Source: an uncultured Rubrobacteraceae bacterium
GTDB taxonomy: Bacteria > Actinomycetota > Rubrobacteria > Rubrobacterales > Rubrobacteraceae
DNA: 13,617 bases
Assembly (NCBI GenBank): GCA_902806105.1
Contig: CADCVI010000062.1
Span: 1 to 13,617 of the forward strand
Reading direction: 5' to 3'
The position numbers were made by a program, and so were the translations under genes. Of the stretch, positions 1 through 6,127 are shown piece by piece. The notes under the pieces are model-generated. The model did no database searches. It worked only from the letters and a program-made list of their open reading frames with translations, and was not told where the DNA came from. Position 1 is the stretch's first letter. Every line of letters starts with the position of its first letter.

Positions 1-2
1 CG

Positions 3-326
3 GCACGCTTGGCAGTCGGGGGCTTCTCCGACGGGGCCTCCTACGCGCTCTCCCTCGGCATCGACAACGGCGACCTCTTCTCGCACGTGCTCGCGTTCTC
101 GCCGGGCTTCATGGCGCCCTCCGCGCGTGTCGGCGCTCCGCGCTTCTTCGTCTCCCACGGCACGCGCGACGGCGTCCTCCCGATCGAACGTTGCAGCCGC
201 AGGATCGTCCCCCAGCTCGAACGCATGGGCTACGAGGTGGCGTACAGGGAGTTCGAGGGCGGCCATACGGTCCCCCCGGAGCTCGCGCTCGAAGCCGTCG
301 TCCAATTCGTCTCTCAGGGGGAGTGA
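3..326 (+). CDS. alpha/beta-hydrolase family esterase, 3' part only
   Basis: This is the C-terminal part of a predicted serine esterase of the alpha/beta-hydrolase fold (dienelactone hydrolase / phospholipase-carboxylesterase type). The frame is open to the left edge, so the real start lies outside the window; the TTG at position 9 is internal. The nucleophile elbow GGFSDG is visible, with the Ser codon at 27-29. The acid residue is probably the Asp of GTRDGVLP and the base the His of GGHTVPPE, which completes the Ser-Asp-His triad in the expected order and spacing. No membrane segment is seen in the visible part. The substrate cannot be told. It converges on the minus-strand tautomerase gene with a 45-base gap that holds no clear terminator. 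Confidence 0.85.
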   Translation, partial: ARLAVGGFSDGASYALSLGIDNGDLFSHVLAFSPGFMAPSARVGAPRFFVSHGTRDGVLPIERCSRRIVPQLERMGYEVAYREFEGGHTVPPELALEAVVQFVSQGE

Positions 327-371
327 ACCGGCGGGAACACTTCTAACTCCTCTGCCCGACCCAGCCCAGTA

Positions 372-761
372 CTAGACCTCGACCTTGTAGTCCAATCCGA
401 CCTCGTCGCCGGGCTGTCCGCGGAAGCCCCAGTTGTGCCTGGGGGTCTCCGTGATCGTTATCTCCAGATCCGCGTGGTCCAGACCGATCTCCTTCTGCGT
501 CCTCTCGAATAGGAGGCGTATCAGGTGTTTTCTCGCCTCTACCGAACGGCCCTCGAACATGCTGATCTCGACGATGGTGTAGCGTTCCGTCCGCCCGGCG
601 GGGTAATAGAAGTCTTCGGCATCCAGCCCGAAGAAGCGGTGCGCGCGTTTGTCCTCCGGGAGCGAGAGCGCATCCACGACGCAGGAGTGAATCACGTCCG
701 AGAGCCTGGCCTTGACGGGATCGAGGTGCTCCCTCAAACCGTAGATCTTGATCTGGGACAT
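372..761 (-). CDS. tautomerase family protein lacking the N-terminal proline
   Basis: A 129-residue protein of the tautomerase superfamily (Tautomerase_2 type), probably a soluble oligomer. Conserved blocks include IKIYGLREHL (4-13), the KRAHRFF segment (38-44), RYTIVEISMFEGRS (60-73) and a C-terminal HNWGFRG (109-115). Members normally use the N-terminal proline, freed by methionine removal, as catalytic base. Here the second codon is TCC (Ser), so that residue is absent unless the start is wrong. The start is supported by an AGAGGAAAGG ribosome site just upstream and by the conserved N-terminal strand beginning immediately after Met. It is the last gene of the minus-strand run, separated from the DUF2252 gene by 218 bases. 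Function is unknown; tautomerisation or hydrolysis of an unsaturated or keto acid would be the family expectation. Confidence 0.85.
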   Translation of the reverse strand: MSQIKIYGLREHLDPVKARLSDVIHSCVVDALSLPEDKRAHRFFGLDAEDFYYPAGRTERYTIVEISMFEGRSVEARKHLIRLLFERTQKEIGLDHADLEITITETPRHNWGFRGQPGDEVGLDYKVEV

Positions 762-763
762 CT

Positions 764-947
764 ACACCTTTCCTCTCGGCGGTTTCGCCCGCAGGAGAAG
801 CCCTCGACACGGCGCTCCGACGCTTCCGGGCTGATGGCGTTACCTACCCGGCGTACTCGCGCAGATCCCGGAGCGACGATGGTACGGGAACCCATTGCCT
901 TCCGAGCGAGCTGGCGGATCAGGGGTGGGTTTCTCGCGCCCGGCACT
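764..947. other. intergenic region, nothing recognised
   Basis: This stretch between the DUF2252 stop and the tautomerase start has no convincing promoter, small gene or RNA structure beyond the palindrome at its right end and the tautomerase ribosome site at its left end. Confidence 0.4.
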
Positions 948-963
948 CGTGCTCGCGAGCACG
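948..963. terminator. 16-base perfect palindrome after the DUF2252 gene
   Basis: CGTGCTCGCGAGCACG is a perfect 16-base palindrome lying 16 bases beyond the DUF2252 stop codon. As RNA it can fold to a six-base-pair stem with a CGCG loop. No T-run follows on the minus strand, so a factor-independent terminator is only a possibility. A protein-binding operator for the downstream tautomerase gene is the alternative. Confidence 0.35.
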
Positions 964-979
964 GCGGCGTGTCGGTCCT

Positions 980-2317
980 TTACAGCCCGGGGATACGGCC
1001 GTTGCGGAAGGCGTCGACGAACCTCCGGTGGTCGTCGCGGGCGGTCTCGGAGTAGCTCATGCCGAAGTCGACCATCTCCTTGACGAAATCCTCATCGTCA
1101 TCGCCGACAACCCCCACGATCTCGTCCTCGGTTTGAAAGTCGACGAGGGTCGGGTCGGAGTCCTTGTCCGCTACGCAGTGGATCTTGGCGGTCGCCCGGC
1201 CGAGGTAGTCCAGGACCGGCGTCATCTCCTCGGGCTCGGTGAGGTCGTCCCAGTCGAGATCCTCGACGTAGGGCGAGAGCTCGGAGACTACGAAGCCGAC
1301 CCCGTCGATCTGGGTGTACCCGAGCCACGGGTCTGCGTGGGCCTGGAGCGCCCTCTGCGAGACCGCCGTGCGGTGCCCGTGGTGCTCGAAGTACCCCTCG
1401 ACGCGCTCGTCGTCCACGATCCGGCTCGGCGCCGCGATGTTGCCCTGCTTCATCGACAGGACCACGTCGTTCTCCAGCGCCTGCGTCGGGCCCTCCACCA
1501 GGACGTTGTAGGCGGGCAGCCCGGCCGACCCGATGCCGAAGCCCTTGCGGCCGACTACGTCCTTTATCTCGTAGGTCAGGCTGCGGAAGCGCTTCTCCTC
1601 GGGGATGGTCTCCAGGTAGGCCTTGTATGCGGCCCGCACCACCTCCCGTTCGGCTTCGTCGAGATCGCGCACGCCGCGGCCACGGCGGAACCTGCGGTCG
1701 AAGTTCTCGTCGACGAGGGTAGTCTTTTCGAGCAGGTCGACGCGGGTGTTCATCCGGGTCTCCAGCAGGATCCGGTGGATCTGGCCGTCGGTCGTGTCCA
1801 GCCGCAGCGAGTACTCGTGGTCGCGGTCGCTGTCGACAAAGTAGCGCACCTGTTGGAGGTAGGCCCTCGCGTAAGCCGCGATCAATTCCGCGATGCTCTC
1901 GTCCGAGATGGCCTTGGTCCACCCGAGCAGGGCAACGCTCGCGGCCATACGCTTGATGTCCCAGGTGAAGTGACCGAGGTAGGCCTCGTCGAAGTCGTTG
2001 ACGTCGAAGACGAAGGTCCCGTCGCCGGCCATGTAAGTGCCGAAGTTCTCGGCGTGGAGGTCGCCCTGGATCCAGACCCGGCTCGTGCGCTCGTTCGCCC
2101 AGCGATCCTCCGCCCCCTTCATGTCCGAGTAGAAGAGCGGCGCGCTGCCGCGATAGAAGGCGAAGGGACCTGCGGCCATCTTCCGGAACTTGCCCCGGAA
2201 CCCGTCCGGGTCCGCGTCCATCAGATCGGAGAACGCCTCCACCAGGACGTCCACGATCTTCGCCTGGCGCTCATCGGAAGGCTCTTGCTGCTGCGTCGGA
2301 TCCACAACCTCGGGCAT
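980..2317 (-). CDS. DUF2252 domain protein (kinase-like fold)
   Basis: A 445-residue cytoplasmic protein that is one DUF2252 domain over most of its length. The family is uncharacterised but distantly related to protein kinase/aminoglycoside phosphotransferase folds. Visible hallmarks are MAAGPFAFYRG (48-58), VWIQGDLHAENFG (81-93), which resembles a catalytic loop with D86, H88 and N91, and FVFDVNDFDEAYLG (102-115), which resembles a metal-binding DFD segment. I chose the ATG at 2317 because AAAGGGG stands just upstream on the minus strand. An in-frame start at 2380 would add 21 unconserved residues. The gene follows the FAH-fold gene by 92 bases and could belong to the same transcript. Whether it phosphorylates anything, and what, is unknown. 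Confidence 0.9.
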   Translation of the reverse strand: MPEVVDPTQQQEPSDERQAKIVDVLVEAFSDLMDADPDGFRGKFRKMAAGPFAFYRGSAPLFYSDMKGAEDRWANERTSRVWIQGDLHAENFGTYMAGDGTFVFDVNDFDEAYLGHFTWDIKRMAASVALLGWTKAISDESIAELIAAYARAYLQQVRYFVDSDRDHEYSLRLDTTDGQIHRILLETRMNTRVDLLEKTTLVDENFDRRFRRGRGVRDLDEAEREVVRAAYKAYLETIPEEKRFRSLTYEIKDVVGRKGFGIGSAGLPAYNVLVEGPTQALENDVVLSMKQGNIAAPSRIVDDERVEGYFEHHGHRTAVSQRALQAHADPWLGYTQIDGVGFVVSELSPYVEDLDWDDLTEPEEMTPVLDYLGRATAKIHCVADKDSDPTLVDFQTEDEIVGVVGDDDEDFVKEMVDFGMSYSETARDDHRRFVDAFRNGRIPGL

Positions 2318-2409
2318 TCGGCCCCTTTCGTTGTTGGGCCCCGCAACCAAACCATCTATCCGGGTGCGAGTCAAACACAACGGCGCTCGCGCTCAACCCG
2401 CCCCTCCCT

Positions 2410-3279
2410 CTACCGTCTCTCGACCACTCCGTACCGCTGCCGGACGACGGGGTTCGAGAGCGGCCGAAACCCGGTGATGCGGCACTCGGCCGCGTCGCCG
2501 TCCTGTATAACCACCGCGCCCGGCGTCCCCGTGGAGATCACGTCGCCGGGCAGCAGAGTCATGATTTTAGAGTGGAAAGAGACAAGCCAGTACGGGGAGA
2601 AGGTCATGTTCGAGACCGTGTTCGTGCGCTGCACCTGACCGTTCAGGACCGTGGAGACCTCCAAGGCATCCACATCCGCTACCTCGTCGGGCGTCACGAG
2701 CTCGGGGCCGAAGGAGAAGAACGTGTCGAAGCTCTTCGAGCGCGTGAGGTAGCGGGGGTTGCGGCGCAGGATGTCCTCGGCGGTCATGTCCAGGACCGCG
2801 GTGAAGCCCGCGACGAAGTGGGGCGCGTCCTCCTCCGAGACGTGCTTCGCCTCGCGCCCGATAACGACGGCGAGCTCGCCCTCGGCGGTAACGCGCCCGG
2901 ACTGGGCTGGCAGCACCACCTCGTCACCCGGCCCGATGATGGTGGTATCCGGGCGCATGAAGCTCGCCGGCTCGTCGGCGGGGGCGGTCTCCGAGAGGTC
3001 GCCGGCGTGCTCGACGTAGTTCAGCCCGATCCCCCAGATTTTGCGGGGACGCCTGTACAGCGGCCCGCGCTCGAACCGCTCCGGGGCCAGATCCGCTCCC
3101 CCAACCTCCCCCCGGTCGTAAAGCCCCTTGAGCTCATGGAATCTTCCGCTCTCCAGGAGCGAGAAGAGATCCGTCGGCCCCTCTCCGAAGCCTTCCAGAT
3201 CGCCTACGGGCACGAGCCCTTCCGGCGTCGCTACCGCCGCCTCTTCCCGTCCATCCCTGCGTATCGTCATCAGCCGCAA
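2410..3279 (-). CDS. fumarylacetoacetate hydrolase (FAH) fold protein
   Basis: A 289-residue FAH-superfamily enzyme. These enzymes cleave C-C bonds, decarboxylate or isomerise keto acids using a divalent metal. The metal ligands are in place: E133 and E135 in TAEGELAVVIG, and D164 in AVLDMTAED. K182 in KSFD and the GTP turn (251-253) near the C terminus are also typical, as is GLNYVEHA (85-92) at the start of the catalytic domain. The first 80 residues are the usual small N-terminal domain. The usual ND.TARD motif reads LDMTAED here. I chose TTG at 3279 because AAGGAG lies seven bases upstream. The ATG at 3270 would be 16 bases from it. The start is three bases after the oxidase stop, so the two genes are probably translationally coupled. 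Likely role: hydrolase or isomerase in keto-acid catabolism. Confidence 0.9.
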   Translation of the reverse strand: MRLMTIRRDGREEAAVATPEGLVPVGDLEGFGEGPTDLFSLLESGRFHELKGLYDRGEVGGADLAPERFERGPLYRRPRKIWGIGLNYVEHAGDLSETAPADEPASFMRPDTTIIGPGDEVVLPAQSGRVTAEGELAVVIGREAKHVSEEDAPHFVAGFTAVLDMTAEDILRRNPRYLTRSKSFDTFFSFGPELVTPDEVADVDALEVSTVLNGQVQRTNTVSNMTFSPYWLVSFHSKIMTLLPGDVISTGTPGAVVIQDGDAAECRITGFRPLSNPVVRQRYGVVERR

Positions 3280-3282
3280 ACC

Positions 3283-4500
3283 CTAGCTCCTTCTGCCGGT
3301 AGGGCTGCTACCGGCCTTCTCGGATGCGCGTTGCGCAACATGTTCGCCGATCGGGAGGCAGGCCGTGGCGGCGGGCGACGGGGCATTCAGGACGTGGACG
3401 GAACGTTCCCCCTCCAGGATCAGGAAGTCGTCGACCAGCGTGCCGTCTTTCTTTAACGCCTGCGCCCGGACCCCCGCCTCGGCCGGGACCAGATCGTCCT
3501 CCTTTACCTCCGGGACGAGCCTCTGCAACGAGCGCACGAACGCCCGCTTGCTGAAGGAACGGAAGACCTCGCCCGCGCCCGTGTACCAGTTTTTCGCAGC
3601 GAGGCGCCAGAACGCCCCGTAGCCCAGGATCTCGGCGAGCTCCCGGGGGTTCACGTCCGTCTTGCGGTAGCCCTCGCGGGCGAGGCCGAGGACGGCGTTC
3701 GGCCCAGCCTCCACGCCGCCCTCCACCATGCGGGTGAAGTGGACGCCAAGGAACGGGAAAGCCGGGTTCGGGACCGGGTAGATCAAGCCCTTGACCAGAG
3801 CCCGCCGTTCCGGCGCGAGCTCGTAGTACTCGCCGCGAAACGGCACGATCTTCGCCGGCGGCTCCATCCCGGACATCGCCGCCACCCGGTCGCTGTAGAG
3901 CCCCGCGCAGTTGACGAGCGTCCGCGCCCGAAAGATCCCCCGGCTCGTCGAGACCTCCACGCCGTCGCCGCGTTCGGAGATACCCTCGACCCTCGTGCCC
4001 GGCCGAAGCTCCCCGCCCGCTCCGGAGATCTCGCCGGCGAAAGCCCTCGAAACCCCGACGTAGTCCACGATCCCCGTCTCGGGGACGCGGAGCGCGGCGA
4101 GCCCGGCGGCATGAGGCTCGATCTCCCGAAGCTCATCGACCCCGATCTTCTCGACCCCGAGCCCGTTCTCGAGCCCCCGCTCGTACAGGTTCTTCAACAG
4201 CGGCATCTCGTGCCTCTCCGTCGCGACGATAACCTTGCCGCAGGTCTCGTAGGCCACGCCGTGCTCCTGACAGAACTCGACGAGCGCCGATGCGCCCTCC
4301 GTACAAAAGCGCGCCTTCAAGCTGCCGGGCTTGTAGTAGACGCCGCTGTGGATGACCCCGCTGTTGTGTCCGGTCTGGTGGCGGGCCCAGGAGCCCTCCT
4401 TCTCCAGCACCGCGACCCCGGCGCCCGGATGCCGCTTCAACAGGGCGCGAGCGGTCGAGAGCCCGACGATGCCTCCCCCGATCACCAAGAAATCGTGCAT
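3283..4500 (-). CDS. lhgO: L-2-hydroxyglutarate oxidase-type FAD protein
   Basis: A 405-residue FAD-dependent oxidoreductase of the DAO family, close to L-2-hydroxyglutarate oxidase. LhgO oxidises L-2-hydroxyglutarate to 2-oxoglutarate at the membrane and passes electrons to quinone. The dinucleotide-binding motif GGGIVG is at 8-13, preceded by a short beta strand, with E33 in position to bind ribose. The very characteristic HQTGHNSGVIHSGVYY (41-56) is intact, and the C-terminal segment LNAPSPAATACLPIG matches the family's flavin-contact end. I took the ATG at 4500 because AGGAGGT stands just upstream. A frame extending to 4563 has no such signal. The FAH-fold gene follows directly. The substrate might be another 2-hydroxy acid: family membership is firm, exact specificity is inference. 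Confidence 0.88.
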   Translation of the reverse strand: MHDFLVIGGGIVGLSTARALLKRHPGAGVAVLEKEGSWARHQTGHNSGVIHSGVYYKPGSLKARFCTEGASALVEFCQEHGVAYETCGKVIVATERHEMPLLKNLYERGLENGLGVEKIGVDELREIEPHAAGLAALRVPETGIVDYVGVSRAFAGEISGAGGELRPGTRVEGISERGDGVEVSTSRGIFRARTLVNCAGLYSDRVAAMSGMEPPAKIVPFRGEYYELAPERRALVKGLIYPVPNPAFPFLGVHFTRMVEGGVEAGPNAVLGLAREGYRKTDVNPRELAEILGYGAFWRLAAKNWYTGAGEVFRSFSKRAFVRSLQRLVPEVKEDDLVPAEAGVRAQALKKDGTLVDDFLILEGERSVHVLNAPSPAATACLPIGEHVAQRASEKAGSSPTGRRS

Positions 4501-4580
4501 CCTGACCTCCTTTCCCCGCCGCCCATGATAGCAACCCCGACCGTCCGTATACTGCCCCAACACGGGACGGGAGGAGATTT
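4501..4580. promoter_or_regulatory. divergent control region between oxidase and aldolase genes
   Basis: These 80 bases must carry the start signals for both divergent genes. On the plus strand TATACT (4548-4553) is a good -10 candidate, but no recognisable -35 lies 16-18 bases upstream. On the minus strand TATCAT (4530-4525) is a weaker -10 candidate. GGAGGAG before 4581 and AGGAGGT before 4500 are strong ribosome sites. A shared regulator is likely from the layout but no dyad was found. Confidence 0.35.
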
Positions 4581-5486
4581 ATGGAACGCCTGCACGGAGT
4601 CTGCACCATCGCGCTCACCCCATTCACGGAGGGCGGCGACGTGGACGAGGAGGGCATCGCCTCGCTCTCGTCCCTCTACCTCGGCGCCGGCGTCCACGGC
4701 GTCACGGTACTCGGGATCATGGGCGAGGCTCACAAGCTCTCGGACGCCGAACGGACGAGCGTCATGCAGGGCTACCTGCGGGCGGTTGGGGGGCGCGTCC
4801 CCGTCATCGTGGGCTGCTCGGCCCCGGCGACGCGCGTCGCGATCGAGCGCGCCCGCGAGGCCGAAAGCGCGGGGGCCGCTGCGGTCATGGTCGCGCCGCC
4901 GAACAACGTCCGCAACCTCGACCTCGTCTTCGAGCACTACCGGCGCGTGGCAGGGAGCATCTCCGTGCCCGTGGTCGTCCAGGACGAGCCCGTGAACACC
5001 GGGGTCACCATGCCGGCGCCGTTCGTCGCGAGGGTAGTCAACGAGCTCGAGAACTGCCGCTACGTCAAGCTCGAAGAAGCGCCGACGACCATCAAGATCT
5101 CGAGCCTCCTGGAGAGGATCGAGGACCCGGAAAAGAAACGCGGCATCTTCGGCGGCCTCGGCGGGATGTACTTCTACGAGGAGCTGCTCAGGGGCGCCAC
5201 GGGCATCATGACCGGCTTCGCCTACAGCGAAGTCCTCGTGCGCGTCTACGAGCTCTTTACGGGCGGGAAGGGGGACGAGGCGCGGGACTACTTCTACCGC
5301 TACCTGCCCCTGATCCGGTTCGAAGCCCAGCTCGGCGTCGGCGGCGTCGGCATCCGCAAGGAGGTCTTCAAGCTGCGCGGCGCCATCGCCTCCTCCCACG
5401 TCCGGTTCCCAGCCCCCGCCCTCGACGAGACGACGCTGCGGGAGCTCAGCGAGATGGTCGCCCTTCTCGGCCTGGAACGCCCCTAG
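4581..5486 (+). CDS. dihydrodipicolinate synthase/N-acetylneuraminate lyase family protein, atypical
   Basis: A 301-residue class I aldolase-type TIM barrel of the DapA/NAL family. The Schiff-base lysine is K163 in RYVKLEEAP. Two usual catalytic features are altered. The loop that normally reads GTTGE is GIMGE (45-49), and the YNxPxRT motif with the catalytic tyrosine reads QDEPVNT (134-140), so Gln replaces Tyr. It is therefore unlikely to be the lysine-biosynthesis enzyme and should not be called dapA. An aldolase or dehydratase of a 2-keto acid is the family expectation. The start has GGAGGAG five bases upstream. It is divergent from the oxidase/FAH-fold genes, which suggests a shared pathway. 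Its 3' end overlaps the convergent PPOX gene by 41 bases. Confidence 0.9.
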   Translation: MERLHGVCTIALTPFTEGGDVDEEGIASLSSLYLGAGVHGVTVLGIMGEAHKLSDAERTSVMQGYLRAVGGRVPVIVGCSAPATRVAIERAREAESAGAAAVMVAPPNNVRNLDLVFEHYRRVAGSISVPVVVQDEPVNTGVTMPAPFVARVVNELENCRYVKLEEAPTTIKISSLLERIEDPEKKRGIFGGLGGMYFYEELLRGATGIMTGFAYSEVLVRVYELFTGGKGDEARDYFYRYLPLIRFEAQLGVGGVGIRKEVFKLRGAIASSHVRFPAPALDETTLRELSEMVALLGLERP

Positions 5487-5988
5487 ACGCACCCTCCTCC
5501 GTGGGCCGGACCTCCAGCACGACGGGCCCTATCTCATCCTGCCCGAAAAGCTGGAACAGCCTGATCCCCACCGGGTACTTCCGGCGCAGGGCCTCCTCGA
5601 AACGTCCGGTCTCCTCGTCCCCGACGTCGCGCGCGAGCCCCTCGACGCCCTCCCCCCGTGAAGCCCCCCAGAACGTCGCCGGCGTCACGATCACGCGCGG
5701 GTCGTTGCGGATGCGCTTCATCTTGCCGGAATCCGGGGGCGTCGTCATGTACAACCGCTCGTCCACGAGCACGAACCACACGGGCGTCGTCACCTCCTCG
5801 CCGCTCCTGCGAAACGTCGTCAGGTTGACGTACTGCCGCCCTCCCAGGTGCTCGAAGCCGTCCGCCCCGTTCTTCTCGCTCCTCCCGAGGTCCAGCGCCC
5901 CGACGGCCGCGCGCCCCACGGCGAACGCGCTCGCCGCGACGGTTACCGCCGCCAGGAAGGTTCCGGCCCTCGACCCTCTCTTCGCCAT
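5446..5988 (-). CDS. membrane-anchored PPOX-class (F420/FMN) protein
   Basis: A 180-residue protein. Residues 45-165 form a split-barrel PPOX domain resembling the Rv2061 family of probable F420-dependent oxidoreductases, with TTFRRSGEEVTTPVWF (57-72) and SGKMKRIRNDPRV (87-99) as recognisable blocks. Residues 8-31 are a single hydrophobic, Ala/Val-rich segment after a short basic N terminus, most simply a membrane anchor or uncleaved signal; most family members are soluble and lack it. I chose the ATG at 5988 because GGAGAGGAG lies five bases upstream. A longer frame from 6084 adds 32 arginine-rich residues without support. It lies downstream of the TRAP permease on the same strand, 139 bases away, and overlaps the aldolase gene tail to tail. 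The cofactor (F420, FMN or heme) cannot be decided from the sequence. Confidence 0.85.
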   Translation of the reverse strand: MAKRGSRAGTFLAAVTVAASAFAVGRAAVGALDLGRSEKNGADGFEHLGGRQYVNLTTFRRSGEEVTTPVWFVLVDERLYMTTPPDSGKMKRIRNDPRVIVTPATFWGASRGEGVEGLARDVGDEETGRFEEALRRKYPVGIRLFQLFGQDEIGPVVLEVRPTEEGASRGVPGREGRPSR

Positions 5989-6077
5989 CCCCACTCCTCT
6001 CCACCGTTTCGTTCTTCTACGAGCCCCAGATCGAGCGGTTTCCGCGTACCCCGAAGCAGGTCTCGGTGACACCTGCA

Positions 6078-6110
6078 GGACCACCGGGGGTCTCCCGGCA
6101 TCGGAGGTCC
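6078..6110 (-). terminator. possible hairpin after the TRAP permease gene
   Basis: On the minus strand, starting 18 bases after the permease stop, GGACC pairs with GGTCC and encloses a second stem, CCGGG with CCCGG. There is an unpaired bulge on one side and no T-run follows. It may end or attenuate the permease transcript before the PPOX gene. In DNA this GC-rich such pairing can also arise by chance. Confidence 0.3.
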
Positions 6111-6127
6111 CCGGGGGAATCGAGACG

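Noticed and set aside
2346..2374. TTGACT upstream of the DUF2252 gene as a -35 box
   Set aside because: No -10-like hexamer lies 16-18 bases downstream; TTTGGT is the best and is too poor.
1028..2638. 536-codon plus-strand open frame opposite the DUF2252 and FAH-fold genes
   Set aside because: It is antisense to two well-conserved genes, has no ribosome site and has a low-complexity Val/Arg/Leu-rich translation typical of GC-rich shadow frames.
4581..5486. Naming the aldolase-like gene dapA
   Set aside because: The catalytic tyrosine and relay threonines are absent and the neighbours are catabolic, so lysine biosynthesis is not supported.
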